Part shown: in pieces, positions 1 through 10,931 of the stretch
Numbering within the stretch: position 1 is the first letter of the stretch
How the letters are laid out: each line of letters begins with the position of its first letter
Assembly: GCA_004154925.1 (NCBI GenBank)
Contig: QJNS01000037.1
Coordinates: forward strand, 186,001-250,000
Length of the DNA: 64,000 nt
DNA from: Monosporascus cannonballus
Taxonomy: Eukaryota; Ascomycota; Sordariomycetes; Xylariales
Reading direction: 5' to 3'
Program-made: the position numbers and the translations under genes
Notes under the pieces: model-generated
The model's database searches: none
Seen by the model: only the letters and a program-made list of their open reading frames with translations
What the model was told of the DNA's origin: nothing

Positions 1-947
1 AAATAGATTAATTAATTTTATCCTTAAAAATGTGTAAATAATTTTTTAAATACGCCGATAATTACTTTTAAACTATTATGTAACCTTAATCTGTCCTATT
101 TAAATTTAATTAATAAATATCCAAAAAATAGGTTTAATTTTCTACGTAACGGTGAATACCTGACCCGATATATCTTTTACCTTATTCCAATTAGTACGAT
201 TTAACTTAAACCCAAATATCGCCTATTACGAAACGACAAACCGAATTATATTTTACTGAATCAAAATTAAGATATAGGTTTGTAATTGGGCGGTGAAAAT
301 TCAATAAATATATAAAACGATATGTTTTTTACAAATAATATTATCGACCGAAAGAATTCCTAAGTATACGTTATAAAGTTATTTGGAAAAATAATCAGAT
401 AAAAAATACATAAGTAAGATATAATAATTATTTTCATAACCGAACGGAATTATTATTTTTTGTAGAAATAATTAAAAAAACTTTTTTTATTTCCAAATTA
501 ATTATTAAATTAAAAAATAATTCAATAACTGGATGATTTAATATATAATGGGATAATTTGCAAATTAAACGGCTCGTTAACGCGGATATGGTCCTTTTTA
601 TAACAAAATTACGATATATTAATATATATAATTATTAATTGCAAAAAGTAACAAAAAAGAACCTAATTAAAGTGGATTATATATTTACGGATAATATGTT
701 AACAGATGGATTAACGAAAGCCCTATTAAGTAAGGCCTTTAGATATTTCAAAAAGCAATTAAAATTAATGGATATTACGGAAGCCATTAAATAGCGGAAA
801 AACATTTTACAGGTAATTTCAGAGGCGGAACTAGCCGATCAAAAGGACTTAATCGTTAAAAGAAAGATGGAATAAACAGCTGTAAATGTAAAAAATGGTA
901 AAAAGTGATACTTAACGCCCTAAATATTTCAAGGCGTTAAAGGGGTA
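1..947 (+). pseudogene. Ty1/copia pol remnant: end of reverse transcriptase and RNase H
   Basis: The 3' end of a copia-type pol gene, entering from outside the window. The clearest stretch is at about 545-795 and reads as a copia RNase H C-terminus: a DNLQIKRLV segment, a TKLRYINIYNY segment (family form TKLRHVDIHxHWLR), then DYIFTDNMLTDGLTKALLSK (family form P-T-x-x-M-x-A-D-G-L-T-K-A-L). The frame ends at TAG near 792. Upstream of 545 the protein is only faintly readable and broken by TAA/TAG. Composition is extremely AT-rich, in line with RIP. A polypurine-like AAAGGGG at about 939-945 lies directly before the LTR, as expected for the 3' end of an LTR element. Not functional. Confidence 0.75.
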
Positions 948-961
948 TATTAGCTAGCCAG

Positions 962-979
962 GGTGTGCTATAGCACACC
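962..979. repeat. Perfect 18-bp palindrome in the copia LTR
   Basis: GGTGTGCTATAGCACACC is its own reverse complement. It lies in the U3-like part of the LTR at 948-1184, 22 bases before a second perfect palindrome. It could be a binding site for a dimeric regulator or a hairpin; the sequence alone does not say which. Confidence 0.9.
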
Positions 980-1001
980 AAATACGAAAAGATCACCTTT
1001 T

Positions 1002-1025
1002 GAACGGAGTATATATACTCCGTTC
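1002..1025. repeat. Perfect 24-bp palindrome in the copia LTR
   Basis: The half site GAACGGAGTATA is followed directly by its exact reverse complement TATACTCCGTTC. A perfect palindrome of this length with mixed composition, so close to the one at 962-979, is unlikely to be chance. The function is unknown. Confidence 0.9.
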
Positions 1026-1184
1026 CTAAGCTACACTAAAGCTGTACGCGTTACGAGAGCGCACGCAATTAGCTGAGTACAACAACAACTGATATCCCCT
1101 ATATCTGACATATATGGCTTCGGAAAGGAATAACAATCACCTGAAAGCCTCAGCTAGAGGTGCTCTTTTCCAAGATACAGCCCC

Positions 1185-1672
1185 TAATCTTTTTATAGTT
1201 ATAACTAAAAGATCACCTTATAGGCACCCCTCAGATTTAACGTTTTCGTAAAGTTATATATAATAAATAACATATATGGAATTTTATAATACGAAACAAT
1301 AATATAAATTAAACTTGCGATTATAAAAATAGTTTTTCTAGACGTACTTCTTTTTAAAAACCGGTTTTTAAAAATGTAAACGGATTAATTGAAAATATAA
1401 TATACGTTTTTTTATTATCGCGTTAAACGTTTTTACGGGCGAATTATTTCGGGTATATATATATATATTATAATGAGTTATTATATATCCGATTTTAAAT
1501 CGTACTTAATTATTAATAAAATCGTTTCGGCTATATATTATAAGCTCCTTAAGTAATAACATTACTATATAACGTAACGTTTAAAAGTTTCTTTAATTAT
1601 TCTAATATTAACTTTTATTTTTTTATTGAAAACTTCTCTTTATATATTAAAAAGCGTTTTTTAGTAACGCCG
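1185..1672 (+). pseudogene. Copia-like leader and gag-like remnant, cut by element A2
   Basis: This stretch follows the LTR at 948-1184 and matches, as reverse complement, 28575-29549 of element C with the solo LTR 29032-29427 removed. Two independent copies in the same order after an LTR support it being the leader plus the start of the first coding region of a copia-like element. The reading frame is badly broken; fragments such as RLIENII recur in both copies. It ends at 1672 where element A2 begins (flank GCCG, repeated at 23524-23527). Sequence after A2 (23528-23552) may be its short continuation. I do not recognise the protein. Confidence 0.5.
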
Positions 1673-1952
1673 TATTATGACCTAATCTAAGATCGGTCAC
1701 AAAAGACTGTTTGGACCTACACAAGACGGTTACGTAATTTGGATCTCTCTTGGCATCAAGATCCATATAAATCTATATAGAACTAACCGAATCCAGTAAC
1801 ATTAAATCTATACCGATATTAAGATCTAATGAAAATTCAATTAACCTGTAAAAACATATACGCTTAGTATTTCCATAATCTAAATAATACCAATTTGCAA
1901 TAACAATTCGTTACGCAAAACACCTTTGGTATTATGAAACGTAATACGTTAT
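1673..1952 (+). repeat. A2 5' LTR, first part
   Basis: Starts TATTATGACCTAATC, the RIP-altered form of the TGTTATGACC start seen in the A1 LTR. The second half (from about 1860) shows the R/U5-like words common to all family-A LTRs: a TTTCCATAA word, a GCAATAACAATTCGTTAC word and a GAAACGTAATACGTTAT word. It is interrupted at GTTAT by A1 and resumes at 16499. Confidence 0.7.
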
Positions 1953-2321
1953 TGTTATGACCTAACAGGCTGCGGCCTCGGGAAACGGTCGCAACAAGAA
2001 AATGACTAAGCCATGTGGGTCAAGTCAGGTGAGGGCTCGACAGGATCTATTGCAGAGCCCATAAAGCTAGGTTCGACAGGATTTATCGCAAAGCCCATAA
2101 AGCCAGGTTCGACAAAGTCGGAAAAACCAAGTATAATACGTTTGTTATTTTTATAACTTAGATAATTTGAGTTTGCAATATTATATCGTTACCTAAAGTA
2201 TTTTTGGAATTACGAAACATAATACGTTATTATATTTATTATTTAGTTTTTTATACTATTTCTATTAATATAAATCCGTACGATTAAAGTTTAATAATTA
2301 ATTAAATTTTAAACCGTTATA
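1953..2321 (+). repeat. A1 5' LTR
   Basis: 369 bp, starting TGTTATGACC and ending CCGTTATA (original end probably GTCACA or GTTACA). The U3 part at about 2030-2110 contains near-direct repeats of a 35-38 bp unit with the words TCGACAGGAT and GCAAAGCCCATAAAGCC. It is the partner of 16125-16493, which has the same length. Confidence 0.85.
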
Positions 2322-3594
2322 TATTACAAACTTTTATTGAGTAATACATTAAACTTTGAGTAATATCGCCGACATTGTATCTACTAGCAAGTAGCCCGAA
2401 TAGCTTATGTATTAAGTCCCTAATAATCCGGATATTGGAATGGAATTCGAAAAAGAATGGCTTCACTTTTTCCGCGAAAAAATTCTTTAACGTTTGGATA
2501 CCATAAATAAGCGTATTTTTTAGCTTAAAAAATAATGATGATTTTACGACGTCTTTTTAAGCCGCTTATAAAAATGTTTAAAAAAAGAAAACTTTCAAAA
2601 TTAAAAGGCTTTTTGGAATAAGCCCGGTTATTTAGCTAAACTTTATTAAAAAATTAAAAAAAGTCCTTAAACCTTTTAAACCCTTATTTTTTAATAAATT
2701 TTCTACTAAATTATAATTGTGTTTAATTTAATATCAAACATTTTTCGTATATTTTTTAATTCAGTTAATTATATTTACTGTACGAATAAAATTTATAAAT
2801 AGAAGATTTATCGGAAATACGATTATTTAGTTCGAATCTATTATAAGGAAATACGTTATTTTATTAGTCGAAAATCGAAACCCGAAAATAATTCAAATTT
2901 ATAATAATTCTAAATAATATAAACAAATATTAATAAAGGTTTTCGAAGTAATAAATAAAAAAATAAAGGCTAAGATACAGATCCAGCAATTACAACAGAG
3001 AAGATTTAATACTGAATTACGGTAATAAGTTAATTTAATTATTTATTAAATTAAAATAAAAATCAAAAGTATTAATAGCTAAGTTTTTCGACGGCTTATA
3101 AAATATAAAAAGTACTTTTTAAACTTAATCGTCTTCATTATTTGTCGGATTATATTATAACAATAATTAAGATCTGTGACGGCTAAAGGGTTTAACCAAC
3201 TATTAAAGCTTAGTCGTACGGGTTTATGTTGGCAGAAGTATCGTAGAACTCTGTAACAATGAAATTACTTAGTTACGTCTCTTAATACCAAAAGTACGAA
3301 GTCGTATTGCAAACGATTGATATTAATAAATGTTGCAAGCTGGTACTATTTAGACTATGGAAACAATAAGCGTATTATATTCGGTTCTCTCAACTTTATC
3401 GAGCCTGGCTCTATGAGCTCGACGATAGATTCTGTCTAGTCTAGCTCTATAGGTTCTACGATAAATCCTGTCGAGCCATCACGTGACTCGACCCACATAG
3501 CTTAGTCATTTTCTTGTTGCGACCGTTTCCCGAGGCCGCAGCTTAGTGGGTCATAACAAGATCGACAATCGACAGTACGTTTAGCGTATTAAAA
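2322..3594 (+). pseudogene. A1 gag, first part
   Basis: Matches the start of the A2 gag (16600-17500) along its length. A Met-Glu start is visible near 2440, just after a TGGAATGGAATTCG word that also occurs in A2 as TGGAATCCG. The product would be the structural Gag protein of the virus-like particle. It is interrupted by an inverted solo LTR (3175-3558) and then by T1 at 3595, and continues at 10932. Heavily mutated. Confidence 0.65.
3175..3558 (-). repeat. Inverted solo LTR of family A inside A1 gag
   Basis: A family-A LTR in minus orientation. Read on the plus strand it starts TGTGACGGCT and ends GGGTCATAACA. It is flanked by AGATC on both sides (3170-3174 and 3559-3563), a 5-bp target duplication, and the A1 gag sequence is continuous across it by comparison with A2 at 17452-17475. 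No internal region remains, so it is a solo LTR formed by LTR-LTR recombination. Parts of it (about 3400-3550) keep fairly normal GC. Confidence 0.9.
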
Positions 3595-4023
3595 TGTTAC
3601 AGGAACAGGGGTTCCTGTCTTGGAAGAACCAACCTTTGAGGCCTAACGTGGGCCTACCACGGCTAAACCCCGGATGGGAGTGCTTGGCCTTATAAGTGAT
3701 CTAAGGATCTAAGTGATTTATGAAGCTAGGACATATAGATCACATAAATTATATAGATTTACAATATACTTACTTTAGGAATTAGGATATATAATAAATC
3801 GGTTTTTCGTATAAATAACATTTTCTTAGTTTTCGTTCCTTAACTATTAATTTAAACTTTTAGCTAAAAATAATTATACCGTTTTTTAATTAAGAAAAAA
3901 ATACTGTAAAATTTCTTTAACGAATATATTAAATTATTCTTCGCCTTATTATTACCTATAAATCAAAACCCTTTTTCGGATATTACTTATACCTTTAGAT
4001 AAACATATAACAAGTTCGTTATA
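3595..4023 (+). repeat. T1 5' LTR
   Basis: Starts TGTTACAGGAACAGGGG and ends TTCGTTATA (GTTACA before RIP, as seen in T2). The first bases form a perfect hairpin, ACAGGAAC, loop AGGG, GTTCCTGT. The first 130 bases keep more G+C than the rest. Confidence 0.92.
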
Positions 4024-4230
4024 TTTTAATAATTTCTTAATTAATAATTAACGAAGAATTTACCGCCCAATTAGGACATAAGCTTTTTTAAACTTAATAC
4101 AAAAGATAACATAAAACGACGTTCAGAAAACAAATAATATATACGATCCCCGTTATTGGCCAATAAAGTATTATTAATAAGATTTAACGATTTACCCCTT
4201 ATTAAGGAAATTTTCTAACTAATTAATAAT

Positions 4231-5560
4231 ATGGCATCCCTTACAACTCGATCCCAAGAAGGTCCTTTTTCCCAGCCTTAACAATAACCTTTTCCGACTC
4301 CGCAAAACACTATTAAAGTTCAAGAGCCCGAACAAAAGGAGGTCGAGGAAAAAGAAAAGGAATATAAGGCAAAAAGCCAAAAGAAAAAATCCCCCGCAAA
4401 AGAAAAATTAGGCGCTTTAAAAGCAAAAATCCAAACTCTAAAAGAAAAAAATGCCCGACTAAAAGGAAAAAAACCGGCCTTCCCACAATTTAGCTTTCCC
4501 AAAGGACAAAGCCAAGGGGCTAATTACCGATCATCTACGCTAGACCCAAAACGAACGCAAATAAAAACTTCGATCCTGCCATTATTCGGCGCTAACCGGA
4601 TACGAAAAAAAACCATTCCGCCCCTAAGTTATTACGGAATACCAGACATTAAAGGTTATAAGCCAATTCTCCCAAAACCTTATAATAGATTAAAAAACCC
4701 TAATAGATTTTTAGTTCAAGCCAGATTTTACCTTAAGTTTTATAAAAACTTTTTACCGAAAAAATATCAAAAAGTAATAATTATTTTTAAATTACTAATC
4801 GAACGAATTCGTTTATAATTCGAACCCATTTTGACGGATTACCTTAAATAATACCCAAATGAATTTTCGAACCTTATTAATTATATTTTTAATAATTATA
4901 AGAATTTCGAAAAAAAAATGCGCGCCTTATTCGGAAATCCAAATAAGAAATAACATATAATTAAATAACTTTATTTTTTTATCAAATTAAGTTAACGTCC
5001 GAATATACGATTAATTTTAACCGCTTGGCCGCCATTTTAAATTTATCAAAAAGCGCGTTATTTTATTCCTATTACGACGGCCTAATGCTTTAAATCAAAG
5101 ACGAACTATATATAAAACCTAAGAATAGATCCTTTGCAAAATATATAAATAAGGTTATTATCGCCAACCGACGAACCTTTAATCGGTACCTCGAAAAAAA
5201 AAGAACCGGCAGATAAGGTAACGACAAAAGCTCCAATAACCAAATTAGGAAGGATAAGGGCAAGCCTTAGAAGGAAACGAATTCCGTTTCGAAAGAACCC
5301 AAGAAAAACAAGTCCAAAATAAAGTATTTCAATTATGGCAAAAAGGGGCATTTCAAAAGCGAATATCGCTCCCCCGCCAAAAGGAACTCCAAAAAGAAAA
5401 GGATTCTTTAACCCCAGAAAAAAACCAAAGCAACTAAATAAAAAACCGACAGTAAGGCAAAAAAAAAAAATTAATTCGATTTCTTTCCAGCCAGAATTTA
5501 TTATTACCATAACCATTTAAATCCAGAACGATAACCCAAAATACGAAAATTATTTCATTT
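4231..5560 (+). pseudogene. T1 gag with ruined CCHC zinc knuckle
   Basis: Gag of family T. The conserved ATG GC. start at 4231 is also present in T2 (38816) and T3 (59595). After a Lys/Glu-rich stretch and a helical capsid-like region, the nucleocapsid knuckle lies at 5325-5366 and reads YFNYGKKGHFKSEY: the C-x2-C-x4-H-x4-C spacing is kept, but all three Cys codons have become TAT Tyr, the expected TGT to TAT change of RIP. Many in-frame TAA/TAG codons. Long Phe/Leu-rich frames on the opposite strand here are shadows of this Lys-rich protein. Confidence 0.8.
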
Positions 5561-5899
5561 GCCAGGATTTTAAAATCAAAGCCTATAAGTACTATCCCAG
5601 ATAAACAGTTTCTAAAATAACCATAAAGCTAAGATACCAGTACCACCTTAATTCCCAGAAATGTAAAATGCATATAAAAAACGGTTAACTTCGACCAAAT
5701 ATTAACAATTACAGATAATTATCCCCAAAGCTTTACGAATTCCCAAAATGCATTATTTATCAAAAAATATTATCGGTAAACCCTTACGACCTATTATATT
5801 TTACTACTTATTACTAAGACTATTATTTTATTTATTTTAAAACCAAAAAAAATAATAACTTTTGGCCCGGATAAAACGATAAAACTCTTACTAAGTTAA

Positions 5900-8800
5900 A
5901 CGATAAATGCCGATATACTGAAATTCCCCGATAGCCAAAATACCCTAGGTTTTATTATTTACACCCCCAATCAAAACGGAATTAAAAAGTTATATCGCAA
6001 AAATACCTATGTTACTTCCCGATACTTTACATCCAACACGAATTCCTAAATATAGGAATACCTCCTTCGGAAATTTACCTCTTTAATCTTATAACTCGGA
6101 AAATACGGAATAAAAAAATAAGCCAAGAAAAAAACCAGGTTTTGAAGCCCTAATACAAGTACGGCAAGAAAACATAATTCCGGTACAAAAACAACCAATG
6201 CACTAAATATGCTATCAAAAAAATTCGCAAATAAAGGCTCGTTCAAACCGGAAACCAACAAAAATCAAAAAATTACAAAGGCCCTCGAAAATAAGGTAAC
6301 GAAAAGCCCTAATCGATAAAACCTTATATAAGGTAACGAAAGAAATACGCAGTCAGATTAAAATTTCTTTCCAGTACCATAACAAAGCGTTTAAAGCAAT
6401 AATTAATTCCGGCTCAAAAAGTAATTTTATTTCCCTTATTACAGCAAAAAAGTATCAGATTCCCTGGAAATACAAATTAAAGTCTTATAAATTACGTACC
6501 GTAAATAACAGCTTATTTACTTACGAAAAAAAAATAATTTTTCGAAAAACGGAAAAACTTCCGGTACAAATTTAAAAACATCAAAAATATATTTTGTTGG
6601 ATATCGCCGATATTTCCGGATACGATATTATCCTGGGAATGCCTTAGCTTTATTCCAGCAATCCACGGATTAATTAAAAAAAATATTTTCTTGGGATAAG
6701 ATATTAAAGGAAAATAATCGAAAAATTTGTTATGTTATTAAGGAAGTACGGATTCCTAATTAAATCTCTATAATACTATTAAAATATCAAGGATTTAAAA
6801 AATTATTTAAGGATAAAAAAAATCATAAATTACCGCCATACGGTTAATAGACTTATCGGATACTTTTTAAAAAAGGATATCATCTTAAATTATATAAGAT
6901 TTACCACATAAACCCAGAAACGTTAAGAATTTTGTAAAAAAACATATAATTGGACCTGAAAAAAAAATATATATTTAGCTTTTTAATTTCCCTGATAAAT
7001 ATCTAGTCCTTATAGTCCCAAAAACTAAGGATGGCAAATAAAAAATCGATAAAAACGGAAACCCTATTTACCGAAAAATGGTTAATTATAAATAATTAAA
7101 TGATATCATAATTAAAAATGGGTACCTCTTAATATTTATAAATATTCTAAAAGAAAATGCCAGCAAAATTAAATAGTTTACGGTACTTAACCTTTATAAT
7201 AGCTATTACCGCATTAAAATAGCCAAAGGAGAAAAATGGAAAACGGCATTTAGAATAATATATGGACTTTACGAATACCAAGTAATACCTATAGGACTTA
7301 CTAGCGCCCTCGCCAATTTCCAAAATTTGGTTATAATTACTTTTTAATAATTCTTAGATAAATTTATGTTTGTTTACCTTAACGATATCCTTATCTATTC
7401 CAAAACTTTAGAAAAATACAAAAAGCATATCGCTTAAATATTTAAAACTTTGGACGAAACCAATATTCGAATTAACTTTACCAAGAACGTATGGCATATC
7501 CAGAAATTGGATTTTTGGGATTTATTCTTATACCAGGCCAAATTTAAATTTAACGTTCCAAATTAAAAGTAATTAAAAATTAACCTATCCTTAACAAGGC
7601 GATCATTACAGATATCCGATAGATTTTAAGATTTACGGATTACGTACGTAACTTAATTAAGGGATATAGAAATATAATTAAACCTTTGACGAAACTTACC
7701 ATTAAGGAATACGTTAAAAAAGAATTCGAACTTTTAAAGGAAACAAAAAAAACATTCGGGGAACTGAAAAAGATAATTATTAACGGATTTATCGTAAGGA
7801 TGCCAAATCCAGATAAAACGAAACGATTAAAAACAGATATTTTAGAATACGCCTTAGGCGTAATCTTGGAACAATAAAAAGATAACGGCAAATGGTACCC
7901 AGTAACGTATTACTCGAAAATATTCCGAAATGCAGAATTCAGATACCAGATTTACGACAAAAAACTATTAGTAATTATTAATATTTTCAAAAAATAAGAA
8001 CCTTTCCTTAATGGCGTAAAAGAACTTTTTAACATTTACTTTAATCACAAAAACCTTATACAATTCATAAAAGCCCAAAAGTTAAACAAACGATATAAAA
8101 GATAGTAAATTTTTCTGTTTAAATTTAATTTTAAAATATATTATATTAAAAGAAAAAAAGACATTTAAGCAAATATTTTTATTTACAAAAGAAATTACGA
8201 TTCCAAAATTCCCCAAAAAAGTATGCAAATGTTACAATATAATAAAAATAAGATTATATATTTATATAAGATAATGAAAAAACTAACCACCGAATTCTTA
8301 ATACAATTCCGGAATTTTTATGATAAAAAAAACAAAAGGAAATTTAACAGTTAAAAGGATAACTTAAAAATTAACGATTATATTATGGCAAAATTTACGT
8401 TCCTAAGGATTAATAGGAATAATTCGTAAAGGAATTCCATAAAAACCCGTTATACGGATACCAAAAAATTTTCAAAATTATCCGACGATTACAAGAATAA
8501 TACGATTTTCCGGAATTACGCCGTACCGTCAAAAAGGTAATTAAAGATTATAATGTTTGCAATAAGGCTAAAGTAGTACGCCATAAGCCTTACGGATTAT
8601 TATAACCTACCGATATTCCTAATAAAATATGGAATACCATAACTTAGGACTTTATTATTAATTTACCTCCATCTAAAAACCTAATTATTGGAGTCGAATA
8701 CGACGGAATATGGGTAATTATTAATAAATTTACCAAATATGGATATTTCTTACTTTTTAAAAGAAATATAACGGTAAAACAATTAACTTACGCCTTTATC

Positions 8801-9730
8801 AGATAATACCTTAATAAACATAAAATACCTGAAAAAATGGTTTTAAACCGAAATACGCTATTTACTTCAAAATTCGGCAATAACTTTTTCAAACAAATTA
8901 GTACTAAATTTAAGTTCTTAATAACGTATTATCCTTAAACGGATAACTAAACCGAAAAACTGAATCAAACCCTAAAACAGTATCTGCAAAATTACGTTAA
9001 TTACCAGCAAAATAATTGAGTAAAACTTTTACCACTGGTACAAATCGTTTATAACATATTTATTAACGAAAATATAGGCGTATCTTCCTATACAGTTATG
9101 TACAAATATAATATAAAAATAAAACAACTTAAATAACCGCTTAATAAGGCACCAAAGATTATTACGATTATTTCAAAAACAAAAATATTAACCATAAAAA
9201 TTAAAATAATTTAAGCCCATTTTCAAAATAAATTACGATTCCTTTAATAACGGATAACCCAATATTACAATAAAAAAATTAAGGGACTAATTTTAACGAA
9301 AGGAAATAAAGTTTACCTGTTACGCCAAAAATAAAACGTAATTTCGAACATCTTACAAATTAAAACAAAAAAACCCAGCGACAAACTTAATTTTAAAAAG
9401 TTTGATTTATTCAAAATTAATAAGGTTATTTCCAAAACTAACTATAAACTGTTATTACCCAAAAACATAAAAATACACCTTATTTTCCACATTTCTTTAT
9501 TTAAACCAGTATTTAAAAACGCCCCGTTAAAAATAAGCCTGGAACTTAAAAAAGATTTTGACGAATACGAAATCGAAAAAATACTGGATTCCAAAATAAT
9601 TAAAAACAAAATCCAGTACCTAATTAAATAGGAAAAATACTTACATAAAGAAAATACGTAGGAATTATTTAACTACTTAACGAATACGATAAACCTGGTT
9701 AAGACGTTTTATTGCCAGAATCCTAACCGA
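5900..9730 (+). pseudogene. T1 pol: protease, RT, RNase H, integrase, chromodomain
   Basis: The polyprotein that would process, copy and integrate the element. Protease: the D-S-G site reads INSGSKSNFIS (Asn codon at 6405-6407). Reverse transcriptase: the YxDD site reads VYLNDILIYSK at about 7372-7390, the first catalytic Asp changed to Asn. RNase H: TDILEYALGVILEQ at about 7835. Integrase: HHCC region about 8420-8600 and a DDE core about 8640-9100. The C-terminal chromodomain, with YEIEKILDSKIIKNKIQYL at 9566-9622, would read histone H3K9 methylation in the family and target heterochromatin. Broken by many stops. Confidence 0.85.
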
Positions 9731-9734
9731 CCGT

Positions 9735-10420
9735 CTCCAATGCGGCCAAGGTCGCAGGCGACAAAAATTCCTTATTTAAATCCAAACCTACGGCGTTCCA
9801 GTCGAAAAAAATAAACGCCTCCAAAACAGCATCTATCTTAAAAATAAACTGCGTTTATTTTGCGTCCACGTAACGCTGCTTTTCTTCCATCTTTTCCCGT
9901 TTTTTTAACTGGTTTAATTCTAAACCTTTTTTTAATAACTTTACTGCTTTCTTTTTAAAAAAATCTTATTACAGCCGTAATCGTCTTAATTTCCCAATAA
10001 ACTTTTCCGATTTTTCGTTTTGCCGCCGACGCAATTCGGCCAACCTTTTTATCCACTCTTTTTCCACAGCCTCCTATTCCCTTTTAACAATTTCTTAATA
10101 CGCCAAAAAACTATTTTCGACTTCGCGCTATTTTTTTTAAAAATACTTTTACGTTTTATTCATTTTCTTTAAAAAATTCATTGTTAAAACGTTACAAGAA
10201 AAACGTTAATAACGGGTACAACAATCGCAATTCGGGTAATCCAACGCGTAAAAACAATATTTTTCGCCAAAACGGACATAGTTAAAATAAGCGAAAACTT
10301 TGGTCCCAAATTTTTTAATTAATTTAACACGAATATCGCGAAAATTGCGTTAATTCAAACGAAGTTTTCTTTTTCCTTTTTAAATACGTCTTATCATAAT
10401 AAGATTAACTAGGACGTTTT
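9735..10420 (-). pseudogene. Opposite-strand frame of T1, cysteine-patterned
   Basis: Between the chromodomain and the 3' LTR, the strand opposite to pol carries a coding-like frame homologous to that of T2 (44340-44960). A recognisable core is YVRFGEKYCF, then, 9 residues on, CDCCTRY, followed downstream by MNFLKKMNK and a basic, Gln/Lys-rich part. Stops are TAA/TAG at places where T2 has Gln or a stop. T1 is more decayed than T2. Function unknown; see T2 and A3 copies. Confidence 0.55.
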
Positions 10421-10497
10421 TAAACTTTCTTTAACAAAACAAAATGGCCACCTACGGTACTTATCTTTAAGACAAAAATCCTTAAAAAAGGAAATAA

Positions 10498-10926
10498 TAT
10501 TATAGGAATAAGGGTTCCTATCTTGGAAAAACCAACCTTTAAGGCCTAACGTAAGCCTACTACGGCTAAACCCCAGATGGAAATACTTGGCCTTATAAAT
10601 AATCTAAGGATCTAAGTAATTTATAAAGCTAAAACGCATAAATCACATAAATCACATAGATCCACAATATACTTACTTTAGGAATTAGGATATATAATAA
10701 ATCGGTTTTTCGTATAAATAGCACCTACTTAATTTTCGCTCCTTAACTATGAATCTAAGTTTTTAACCAAAGGCAATTACACCGTTCTTTAATTGAAAAA
10801 AGAGTACCGTAAAATCTCCTTAACGAATACATTAAATGATTCTTCGCCCTATTGTTACCTGCAAATTAAGACCCTTTTTCGGATACTGCTCATACCTCCA
10901 GGTGGACGTAGGACTGGTTCGTTATA
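10498..10926 (+). repeat. T1 3' LTR
   Basis: 429 bp, starting TATTATAGGAATAAGGG, the RIP-altered equivalent of the 5' LTR start, so the hairpin is imperfect here. It ends TTCGTTATA followed by the duplication TAAAA. Its second half is less mutated than that of the 5' LTR, showing uneven RIP between LTRs that were identical at insertion. Confidence 0.9.
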
Positions 10927-10931
10927 TAAAA

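Larger units (their letters stand above)
948..1184 (+). repeat. Copia-type LTR with near-normal base composition
   Basis: An LTR-like block directly after the polypurine tract of the copia pol remnant. It starts TATTAGCTAGCC (probably an original TG start) and ends CTTTTCCAAGATACA. Its last 60 bases match, as reverse complement, the two LTRs of element C (23553-23719 and 29550-29719), sharing the segment around the words GGCTTCGGAAAGGAA and GGTGCTCTTTT. Its first 170 bases are unlike those LTRs and hold two perfect palindromes. Unlike the DNA on both sides it is hardly changed by RIP. Sequence following it matches the leader that follows the 5' LTR of element C, so it may be an LTR shared by two tandem elements or the 5' LTR of a second element. 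Confidence 0.6.
3595..10926 (+). mobile_element. Family-T chromovirus T1 (Ty3/gypsy), complete in structure
   Basis: A 7332-bp element with two 429-bp LTRs (3595-4023, 10498-10926) and the 5-bp target duplication TAAAA (3590-3594, 10927-10931). It sits in the gag of A1. Internal order: gag from about 4231, zinc knuckle 5325-5366, protease near 6400, reverse transcriptase about 6950-7560, RNase H about 7820-7900, integrase about 8400-9400, chromodomain about 9560-9730, an opposite-strand frame about 9735-10420, then a purine tract AAAAAAGGAAA before the 3' LTR. Key residues are lost throughout, so it is a dead, RIP-altered copy. Confidence 0.92.

Noticed and set aside
5106..5516. 136-codon open frame on the minus strand in T1 (and similar ones at 39689-40132 and 60382-60759)
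   Set aside because: They lie opposite the Lys-rich gag of all three T copies and translate to Phe/Leu/Gly-rich peptides; open only because Lys/Glu codons read as Phe/Leu/Ser on the other strand. Unlike the opposite-strand frame near the 3' LTR, they have no independent pattern.
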